64,000 bases of DNA from Pomphorhynchus laevis. Lineage: Eukaryota; Acanthocephala; Palaeacanthocephala; Echinorhynchida; Pomphorhynchidae. The notes below the pieces were generated by a model. It was given only the letters and a program-made list of their open reading frames with translations. It was not told the origin of the DNA and made no database searches. Shown here piece after piece: positions 1 to 12,000 of the stretch. The translations under genes and the position numbers were made by a program. Each line of letters begins with the position of its first letter. Within the stretch, counting starts at the first letter, position 1. The stretch is taken from NCBI GenBank assembly GCA_012934845.2, contig WNNJ02001894.1, forward strand, positions 1 through 64,000, in the 5' to 3' direction.

Positions 1-145
1 GTAGAGAAGGGCTTATAATTGGCCGTCGTTATTAAAGTATAGCATTTATTCATTAAAATGAATATTTAAAAATTTCGAAATATGAAATTACAAAGAATTA
101 AATTAACAGTAAACCTAGTATTTTATAGAAATAACACACACGTAC

Positions 146-272
146 CTTCAATGGGCTCTTTAAAGACATCTTGAACACCGCGTATACATCCGCCCAAGAA
201 ATTTCTACTGGCATACTTTATGGCATCCTGCATATCGCCTTTGTTTGCTTCATGGATTCTGCGGTTTCGTAG
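146..272 (-). CDS. Vps13: Vps13 exon 45 (last in window)
   Basis: Residues 2693-2734, LRNRRIHEANKGDMQDAI then GGCIRGVQDVFKEPIEG, aligning with 'ggkglv.GvvgGvtGiitKPveGA', the start of the C-terminal amphipathic region that binds lipid droplets in the family. Ends GAAG|GTACGT in phase 1, so further exons lie below position 1. Confidence 0.92.
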
Positions 273-3200
273 CTAGGTGAAAATTTTATTTTTAGAAAAT
301 AATTCATCAAATATTAAATTATTAAAAAATTTAAATTAATAACATAGTTTAAATAATTTAGATAATTATAAATAATTCGAAAAATTCTAATTTACAAAAT
401 ATTGAACTATATTAAGTTAGTTAATATAAAAAGGTTAGGTAAATCCATTAGAGAGTTATTAATTAACTAATTAAATTATATGAGGTCCAAGGCGTTGGAT
501 TAAATTAATCAAGGCCCTAGGAAATCTTGACATTGCTTGGATTCAAGCGGCTAACTAGCTGACAGAGTTATATCGTTGCATGATAAATTGCTAATGGGAT
601 AGTTCAAATTACGATGATGATCCAAACTATAGAATAGATTTACGAAGTACTAAGGTAGTGACGGAATACCTATTTTCCTTTGAAAGTTAAATATTGTGAA
701 GAACGACTTATATACGAACAAACTATTAGTATAACAACAAAGAATGCCATGATTTAAAGAATAATAACATGATACAATAAATACCACACAGACGATTTGA
801 AAATCTGGCGCTGCATTTATTCATTTTACGATGTTTAAGTAGTTCAACGAAACATTTATACCGTATGTAGTTGGGCTCAATCGTTTAAGCTAGAAATTAA
901 CATAAGCAAATTCGCATTCATGTATATTTCTAAAAGCAAGTTTCTAGTTGATACAATTTATTAACTTAACGGGGTCGAAATTAATCGGGTTTTAGGTATC
1001 AGCATCTCGGTGTTTAGATAAGCTCTGATTATTATTTACAGCATGTCACATAACATTAGGGCTTTTTAGACATATCAGAAGAAAGAGAAGAAATAAAAAT
1101 AAAAAATAATCTTGCGCATCATCATTGATACCGCAATAAGCGCAATCTGTTGAGTGGATGGATTATCCGATAACGAACTTTTCGTTTGAACATATTTTAG
1201 TTTAAAAAAGCAGAAATTTTCTTCTGGAAACAAATTCTAAATATTTAAAATTCTGTGTAATAACCTTCACGATTTTACATACCGATTATGTGAACGTTTA
1301 TATAGAGTCCAACTGTGCCCACGCAAGCCTTACTGTCAAAGACACACAAATCTAGAAGGCTAACCTACCAATTCGTAAATCATCGCTCAAATGGATAAAA
1401 TGCCAAGTAAGACATGCCTAAGCCTCACAAGAATTAAATCTAGAATCGTTAAACCCATTTATACGAGTAGCCTTTGAGATCAATACACATACGAAATCCA
1501 AGTCGCATAACTGTGTCGAGGTCGTTTATATCTGTCTTAGTAATCGGAAAACTCGCTTGTACGAAATATTCTAAATGCGATCTTAGAAGAGCCACGAATA
1601 AGGTCTTGAAGACAGAAGCTGACATAAAGGAAAAATGATCTATTCTCACGAATGAATACGTCGTACACATGTACTAAAGCTGGACGCATTGTAGGAATTT
1701 TAAGATGAGCTTTTCTGAATTTAAATATCCAATGCTTAAATCCACTTGTATTTGGTTTGGTACTACCGATTCTTCTCTATTGCTCACCTATTTGTTACCC
1801 AATTACAATTAGTGAGCGTAGACGTCTCGAAGGTATATTTATACGTGAGACAATATCGATCGAAATTTAGAACATTTCGTACGTATTACGCTTAAATGTT
1901 CTTAAAGTTCATACATTACGGTATGTGTGATCGTGTAGGTTTGATTCTTGTATGGCATATACTTCACGATATGATCCATCCTCTTAGTAACCCGCTACGC
2001 CTTCGAGATTTGCCTCACTTGTGCGGTCACCCTCTGATTCTTCAAATCCATCGAATCCAGCACACCCGACATTCCGCTGTTGTTGGACTTTGGAACAGAT
2101 TTATGTCGTCACAGTCTGATCATCTACTGTGCACCAGTTAAATAAGTGATTTGATAGAGATCCTTCTATGATTATTAAAATATATATATTTTATTATTAC
2201 CTTGTTGAGGCATGCCCGTAATTACTATAATTGTTTGTGGTCCCACCTATTAACGAGCGTTTTGCTCAACCGGTATTGACATAATAATAATGATTGACTA
2301 TAATTTATTCTTAAATTGAAATTATTTATCGCACAATAGTTAAATAATCACTGGCCAGATAACATGTTGTAGTCTTGTGCCGTTTATACATGCGCACGGG
2401 AAGTGCCGAAAGAGTGTTTCGACAACTCACACTGTCAGATGATATCTGTAGGTACATGAAAATTAAAGTAATTATCAAAGTTTTTTTAATGCGAAACGTC
2501 TTTCATTTAAATAATAGGTACCACTATGTTCAATATTCTAGTTCGTTACTTAAATTCTGGAGAGGATTAAACATTTTCAATAAGAGAGTCAACAAGTGTA
2601 AGCGAAATAGGTGGGAGCGAGGAACCTTTTAAGTACCTAGTTGTAGTACCTGATAGAACAGTTTACCTTAGTAAGAAAGATTCTGACGTTGATGATTATA
2701 ATATTTATTAAGAAATAGAACGACTAACATTTGTTTGGTTGAGTATTGCACTAACGGTAGTCATTAATAATATCGGTAATGAGAGTGTAACTTGGAAGAT
2801 AGTAGTGAGGAAAAACTGACTATTAATTTGAATGCAAGCGATGTTTAGCTTTAGCGCTTTTGTTCTCGCAATATTATGGCAATAATCAATAGCATATTCG
2901 ATCATAAATTTTTTATCTGTTAAGATGGTACAATGACACTGTTAGCCAACGATCAATGATTAATTACGTAATTGTATTGATAATTCTGCGGCGAAATGTT
3001 TTGCACATTTATATAAACAGAAACGCTAAGCTGTTAATCAACTACTACCTTGTATTAGCAAACACTGATGATATGTTACTAAACGAACCCAATGTGATGA
3101 CAGTGTGATGCATATAGTTTTACTGGGAGCGTTTGATAAATACAACTGACAGAAAAAAATTTTAAACCTATGTTTAGACAGTTTTAAACCAGTGGCAGAA

Positions 3201-5981
3201 ATAATGTAAAATAGAAATGGGTTAGATTCACAATTGAACTGGCCAATGCATTAATGAAATGTTGTGCTCGAAACTTGTACGTGCTTGTTGCAGATGAAAT
3301 TCTCATAATATGGTATTTTTATCAGCAGCAGTTAAGTATGTTTTGTAAGTAAATGATTTTATGACAAGATTATCTAATAAGTCGCTAGATATTGGGGGCA
3401 AGCATCGCAAAAGCAATATTGATTTACTGATTTAGCAGTTGTCAACCAAATAGGGCTGTTTGAGTTACGATCAAAGAGCATTTAATGATCGATTATAGAT
3501 AGCTAGAGATAATATTCGAAACTTTGTTATTCGTAATGAGCTTAGAGTACAGTCGCTGCTTATACACATTGAAAGGGGGCATGCATTGAGTATGTAAAGA
3601 GAACTTGTTTTTCGTCAGGTATTTCAGACTTATATCACTCGAAAGAGCAGAAAAACTGCGTCGTTTGACAAGAAATCAGGTTTCTCAGATTATGCGTGAT
3701 TGATTTTGGAATATTCGAAGGTGATCTGTATTCTGTGTTACTGCGAATCAAAATACTACGAGTAGCCTAGTATATGTTTACAACTCCGTAATTGAAACTA
3801 ACGATTGATGGTTTTATTCTTATTGTTAATTTTATTTTTAGATAATGCACATGCATTAGATTAGTTGTTTAGTTTTTCATTTGAAAGTATCAAACAAGAA
3901 ATACGAAAATATGTATTTTAATATAATTTTAAAAATTATAAATGTTCAACTATTTAAAATTACTTCAAGATTAAAAATTAGGTTGATTTTTTAAATTTGA
4001 AAATGGTTGTGATAGTCAGTGTATATGAGCTTTTCTTAGTTGATAAGTCGATGACGACTTCTCAATTAAAACTTCTCGATATTGACTTAAGAAGTTAATA
4101 TCACGAGATCTGTATCTAATAGAATGCTTCTAATATGCAAATTTAATTTATTTAATTAATTACTAATTTATATAATTATTTATATTTTTATTCACTATTT
4201 ATAATTATTTATCTATTTTATTTAATACATTTATAATTTTTAATTGTAAAAGTAAAATTTCGGCTAAATAACTAAAATACAATCCAAATGATGCAAATTG
4301 ATAAATTCTCAAAGCAATGTATATAATTTGTCCATAATAAAATCACCCGCATTTTAAAATTTTGACTAATAAAAATGCTCAAATGAAGAGTTAAATCATA
4401 CTTGAATTTAAAATACTTTCTGCGATATTTGTAGGCAGGAACAATAAAAAGATAAATGAGATATAAATAAACTTGACGCATAAATCTACCCGATAATAAA
4501 GTTGAAAAAATTGAAATAATTTAGTTGATTCATAAATCGACGCAAACACCTTCCATTCACACGAGCGAAATGCATTAAGTTTTATCACTCTCATATGGCC
4601 CTTAAATTTACTAAATAAATAAATTTAAGTGCAAATTGTCATTAAACGTAAATTCTCTTTCAAATATTTATAGAGTATTTTAGAGAAATATAACTTCAAC
4701 AAATATGTAAACGATGCGTAAGTTTATTTTTAAATCGTGATATATAATTAATAATCAAGACGATAAGTAAGTACATGCAATATACCTCTTTGTTGCGACG
4801 ATCCAGCGATGCAGTAGCTAGCAGTCTACCAAGATGATCACTTATAAGTGAAACAGAGTTTGAAGCTGTGCTAACTGTTTTCGCCATGCCAGTGCTGATC
4901 TCTTCTAACGACCTGTTAATATTCGATTTTGCAGACGACGGATCTTTCACAGAACTCTACAGTGAATGTAAACATAAACGATATAAACACAATGATTATA
5001 AAAAGCAGTGATGCGTTATACCACAAATGGATCATATAGGCCTTTGCCTATTATTTCTGAAAACTGTTTAAGCAATCCGTACGGGTTTCCGAGAACATCA
5101 AGACCAAGCACAACTACGTAAGCTTGCTTTACAGCTTCTAATATATAGAATCCTTGCAATAGACGAATGAGAGAGGATACATTTTGAATTGAGTGATGGA
5201 TGGCCAATTCCTTAAATCTAAAAAAACAAGATTGAGTAGTTCCTTGTAATATTTTATCAAATAAACTATTTTGTGATCTAAAAAACAAACTATTTGCCAG
5301 TAATTTGTTTTTGAAATTATTATGACAATGTACAGATAACGGATTTCAATAATCAAAATGTCTTCTTAATATAAGATTGAAGAGTTGGTGAAACATTTAA
5401 AATTTATATTGCCAAAATAATGAAATAGCAAACTTTATTTAAAATGATCGCACATTTTGAGTTTATTCAATCAAAAATTGTAAATAATCATATATCTTCT
5501 CAGTTTTTCAACTACGACAACTAAGAGGACCGGAAATATATAATAGTTTACTTTTGTTTACATTTTCAGTCAACAAGTTTGGCAAAAATATTGGAAATTT
5601 AAATATATTATGCGATTTGATATTATTCTGCTCAAACAACATGTAATTACTTGAGTAGAGTAATATAAAATTGCATAATATATTTAAATTTTTAATAATT
5701 TTGCCAAACTTAGAAAGTTTTTATTTGAATTGATTTTTTCGAATGTTCGTCAGCAACTGCTTACCTAGTCAGTAGAAATAGGAATAGTAGTTGAATATAT
5801 TAAACAAACATGCAACAAGTTACTGGCTTATTCGATGTTGTTAACAAATATGTCCATTGAGTTATGAACACTTGTGTGAATATATATAAACTATATACAC
5901 TTATTTATAGTGGGCTCATCAATGTTTATATAAATGTGCCCATTTATTCCGTTGAATTATAAGCATCAAGATATCCGAAAA

Positions 5982-6050
<69 letters not shown>

Positions 6051-9000
6051 TCGTTTGAATACCGTCGCCTGGGATCCATATTGAGTTAAAAAAATTGAAA
6101 TAATTTAGTTGATTCATAAATCGACGCAAACACCTTCCATTCACACGAGCGAAATGCATTAAGTTTTATCACTCTCATATGGCCCTTAAATTTACTTTAT
6201 TATTCCTGGTATTTCTTTAAACTAATATATATATGAACTTAATTCAATAAAATGAAAATAACAAACAATTATAAAAGGAAAGATAAAATTAATAAATGAT
6301 GTATTTAGAACTTACTAAATTAAAGGATAACTATATAATAACAACTATTGATAAAGCTAGTAATAACTTTGTCTTCATATGCAAAAAGCTTTATTATGAT
6401 ATACTAATGAAAGAGGTTAATTCTAATGGTTTAAGTGTAAATCCAACATATAAACGTAGTGATTTAAGTTTAGAAGCAATTATTACAACTCATTGTTATA
6501 TAATGGAAAAGAAGGGTATAAAAATTGAATCAAATAATAAAACTATACCTATATTATATTGGAATCCAAAATTACATAAAAATTCAATAAAACCTAGGTT
6601 CATGTGTAGCGCGTTTAAATGTACATTAAAACCACTTTTTGTCTATATGAATAAAATACTTAAACTAAAACACACTTCAAGAAATACTGTAGGGTAATTT
6701 AAATTAACACTGATATAAAACATTTTTTTCAATATTAATTCTACAAAAGAATTTTTAGAACAGACAAAAGGAATAAATTAAAAAAATTCTTACGAGTTTA
6801 GTACGCTTTATACAAATCTAGATTTAGCAGATATTAAAAAAGCGTTAGAAAAATTAATTAATCTTATATTCGAAAATATATATACATATATATGTTATAA
6901 TAATTATAACGCATATCTAACAAACATTATACCAACAAGTAAATATAAATATATGGATAAAATTGAATTAATAGAATCCTTAAATATTTTGATAAATCAA
7001 AATTATTTAAAAGTAGGGACATCTATATTTAGACAAATAAAAGGTGTTCCAATGGGTGGTAATAGTAGCCCAATTATAGCTGACTTGTTTTTAAGCTTTA
7101 TAGAATATGAATTTGTTCATAACTGTTTAAAAAATAAATCTAAATTATATAAATATATGAAATATATGTTTCGATACATTGATGATATATGTGTATTTAA
7201 TTCTAATAATTTTTATTCAATTAGTGAACACATTTATCCAGAAAGCCTTATTCTTAATAAAATCAATATTAATGATAAAGAAGGTATATATCAAGATATG
7301 AGCATTAAATCAACATCAATTAAAAGATTTTTAATTTATTTTTTCTTTACAATTTTTTAATTGTAGAAATGCTCTATCTGCAATTATAAATTTTACTTTA
7401 TTCGCAGAAAAAAAACAGTTCTTCGCTAAAGCTGCTTTTAAATATTGTTAATATAAAAATACCAGCCGCAAGAAATCCGTATCTTATCATACCTAAAAGG
7501 AACATTGTTAAATGAAGATACTGCTCTACCAACAGTGAAAGCCAAAGCGTGGCCGATAGCGCCAAGAAGCTCCTCTATCATGCGTTCTTCATTTTCAGGG
7601 TCAGGTGATGACGCATTAAGTGAAAAACTTAGCTGCAGTGATATCGGGGAAATTTCAAAATTATCAATTACCATCAGGAATGTATCAGATGAGGACTAAG
7701 CATAAAGTACTAACAATACAGTACAAGTTATAGCACATAAAAACAATTATTGCATTATGATAGCTTATGTTTCACTTGTAAATAAATATAGGTAATTAAA
7801 TCATGCATTTCAAAAAGCATAAAATTCGACTTTATAATTTAATGAATCAATGAGGAAATTTCAGATCAGCTAACTAGGGAATACGTATTTATAAAAATAA
7901 AATTAATAAAGTACCTAGACAGGTATTTCTCAACCTAAGGGTTGAGGAATAAAGGCTGGAACCTGCTAACATAACAGTTTCTGCTAATCACATATAATCT
8001 TTATTAAAATATATGGTATATCATATATACTTCATTTATATAATATATAATACATATTATATATTATATCATAATACATATTATATTATAATATATATTA
8101 TATATGGATATATAATATATATTATATATTGTTAACATCTATTAATCAATCCAAATAAGTACTGGGATATCTCTTTTATTAAGAGAAAAATATATTTCAA
8201 TTTTTTAACTTATTTTAAGTACAAAATTTGCAGCTTCAGTTAAGTGATATGATGGTTCAAGGAATATAGTCCACAATACATAATTGAAACAATTACGAAA
8301 ATATTATGATGCTACGAATTTAGAATAAGACGAGAGCAAATATACACTTAAAAAGTACTATAAGTTTTCAAAACTGCTTAAAAATATCTCTCATAGCAAA
8401 ATACTCAACAAGTGTTTATTGTCCTTGACATATTGTTATTTTTCTTGATGCTATTTCATATTGTCAAATTTTAATTGCCAATAATTTCGTCTTTGCTAGA
8501 TTTCAATTCTAATTCTTTCTGAATTGTTCACTTAATCGCATTAACTAATGTGGTTTTATTCTTCACTCATAGTGAACGTGAGTAAACGTCATTTAATCAT
8601 GACGTCTCTGTTCTGAATTGTATGCACATATTGTTCACTTCAAAGCATTAACGAATGGTTTATTCTTCACTTACAACGAAGTGAGTGAACGCTATTTAAT
8701 AATGACGTCTCTGATCCATAAACACTGAATAAAGATGACATAAAGAATTGAAAATATTATTCGTCTTAAAGATATTGACATAATTAATCAATAATAAATT
8801 TAACCGTAGGTAGGGGATGACGAATCAGAATACGCAATACGACAGTGTTAAAATTGTTTCCACTTTTTAAATTACACAAGGACATAAAAATATTAAACAA
8901 CATAATTTTTAGCGTGCGGTAACCTTAACACGCCACAAAGGCCGTCTACCACACAGATCTAGACTATAGAGGGGCTTTTTGATCTTAATAAACTCATTAT

Positions 9001-12000
9001 TATATAAACAGTGTGACCCAGTAACTACACAACATGATTACCTTACCATACCAACAGCACAAGGACGATAGGATTTATTGAATAGCGCGCAAATCAAGAA
9101 CATTTTTCAAAAGACTGCATTAGTGAATATACCGATTAAATAAAAGAGGTTAAAGACTAGTAAAGCACAGTTGATCATGCCTTTATCAAAAGTGACATAA
9201 AAACTTTTTCGGAAAGAGTTTGGACCTGAAATATAACTAGTTAGTTATTCAACTTTGAACTGAAATGGGCTTTTATAATTTATTTAGAGCATTAATTTAT
9301 TTAGACTAATAACGAACTAAACGAACTACTTACTTCAAAAATCATTCTTCGCAAAACTGAAATGTGACTTTCGTTGATATCTGCTAGCAAAAGTTTTTTC
9401 TAAATATAGAAAGTGCGAGTGTAAAATAATTATCAACGACGAAAAAGCATTATAACTGGTTTACATTCATCGCATAAAATTGTATTTTTAAGAAAATAAA
9501 TTTCCTTTGTAAGGAAGATAAAGGACAATTAGCTAAAAATATTACGCTTATATCAACATGAAAAATATAGAAAAATTAAATAATTGCGAAATGCATTTTT
9601 TTTCTTAATTTTAATGAAAAGTAATTTTTTGAGCATCCTTACAGATGGAGCTAATTATATCTACATGGTATATAATAAAGTGTTGCGGGTGGCTAAGTTT
9701 ATAAATATTCCGGTACAAGTGAATATGTAAACACTTTTCATTATAAAAATATGATAAAACATTCAATAGACTTAAACAACAGCAAAATATGGTCTGCCAA
9801 ATTTATGTAAAAATAATTAGATCTAATACAGAAACAGTAGAAACTGACGTTTCTCAAAAGATTAATAAGCATCCCAATATTGTAGATTGGATAAATAACA
9901 TTCCTGAAAAGTGGAAGATTTCCGAGGTTTATTCACTTTTTTGAGAGCGATGGCAAATTGTTCTCGTAGTTATCTGAAAAAGGGAAAAGATGATATGATC
10001 CGTAGAAGTATGTCAAGTAGAGGGCTATTCAAAAGTCTTATTTTAAAAAGAACCAAGTTACGACTAGACTTATAGGCCCTCAATTAGAGACAAAATATAT
10101 ATATGGGTGTTCCATTTATTGATGATAGATGGAACAGCAAAATAGTTAAACATGATAAATGTTATGGTAATAACAGAAATAACATAGTGTTTTATAGTAG
10201 AAAAATGCCAAAAATTAAAAATATACTTAAACGCTAACCACATTGCAATAAGGATGGTATTGTATATCAAATACCTTGTGATGATTGTGATAGGGTGTAT
10301 TTAAGTCATTCATGACAGGATTTATCAAAGCAAATAAGTCAACATAAATACTCTCTTAAAAAAGGAATTGGATCAAGGGCTGTTATAGAGCATTCCTTAA
10401 ACAACGATCATAAAATAGCTTTTGATATTAGTAAAGCGATTTCGTTGGAAAATAGCATTCTTGAACGTAAAATATAAGAATAGGTTTTATGCAAAAAAGT
10501 TATAATAATATTGATGATTGATAATAAACACGATATTGCTTTAATAACAAATATTTTGGAATTGTAGTTTGTAGTTTATTCATTATTTAAAGTTATTTAG
10601 TGTTTTCATGAATCTTACAATTTATTTTGTTTTAAATAATAGTGATTCTTTTGTTAGTGCTTTTGTTTTTGTGCTTTTATCTCTGATGTTGTATATTGTT
10701 CATTTTGCTGTTCATTGTGAATTCTAATTTGATGTTTTGGTGAAAAAGAGGCACAACTAATCATTAGGCTTCTGTGATATGGTAATCGTTATATAACAAG
10801 CAATTTTTTAAAACTGTTTTATATAATTTTATTCTGATTATATCGAAAATGAACTATCAAAGATTCGATTTCAATAAAACCCTATTTACTCTCAACTTTG
10901 AACAGTAAATAATTTTTGATTGAACAATACATTTATACCAAAGATAATCTATACGCACCAATTCAACATTTTCGGTAATAATAGCACCGGATGGAGTTAT
11001 TGCGGATATATCATAATCGTCGATACTTTTAACATGCTTGATACTATTAACTTTTGGCAATTCAGCCTAAAACAACAAGTAGAATTGAAAATTCAAATGC
11101 ATAGACAAGCGAAGTAGATGTTCAGTAATTTTATTAAAATAACAATTGTAATATATGGTGGAACAAAGTATATTGAACATATTATTAGCACTAATGCTAA
11201 TGTTTAGCATTAGAAGGATGCGATTAATATGAACAATTACATATCAATAACATGTCATTATAGTACCTTTGTATATCTAAATTTAAAAATACATCAATAT
11301 TTATAAAATCAAAAGAGTTATTTAAATTGGTATTTTGTAACAAACTTTAATATATTATAAAATGTTGTCTACTATGAGAGAATAATGAATAAATAAAATA
11401 GTGTCTACAGAAGTTATATTTATTCAAAGCATTTAAAATATTATTACCGTTACTAGAAGGCTTTCTTCGTGAATTCGCCATGATGTGAACCAACCATATA
11501 GAGAACCCAGAAATCCAGTATCAACGTTTAAGCAGAAATCCCTGACTGAAATATGGCCAGATCTAATAATTGAAATAATAATATTACTTAAAATGTTCAA
11601 AAGTAATTAGAACAAATTAAAAACAAAACATTCAATAACATATTTTGTATTCAAAAGTAATATAATTAGTAAAATATTTTTTTTCTTTTTTTAATTAAAG
11701 ACTGTTATTTTAATGAGACTAAACAAAATATTTTATGTCAAAGAAATAGTTAACCTCTTCGTATAATGTCCATAATCGATAGCGTTAGACTTCCTCCTCT
11801 TCGTTATCACTACTTTCAGATAGCGCCTGATCATCTAGAATATCTGAATCAACTATCCACTGACAACTAGCCGGCCTTTTTCCGGTATCATCTGTTTGTT
11901 TATAGTGGGCGTGATTATTTCATATGTTTCACAAAAGTCAGTTAATAATTCTGTTTCATAATTAAAACTTCCGTCCGATTCATGATTATCACTATTTGCG

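Larger units (their letters stand above)
273..4785. other. Vps13 intron with LINE remains
   Basis: Longest intron, about 4.5 kb. Besides the LINE pieces at 781-2141 and one copy of a 108-bp repeat at 4505-4612, I see only AT-rich unique-looking sequence. The short ORFs near 2375-2905 and 4272-4594 show no recognised motif. Confidence 0.7.
7696..10958. other. Vps13 intron with R1 copy and PLE endonuclease remains
   Basis: Holds R1 copy 1, the AT palindrome tract, the 107-bp duplication and the PLE endonuclease piece. Positions 8720-9780 show nothing I can name. A weak reading at 9880-10080 may be the upstream part of the endonuclease region. Confidence 0.6.

Noticed and set aside
2375-2905. 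Two ORFs (85 and 65 codons) as genes
   Set aside because: No motif, opposite strands, within a large intron.
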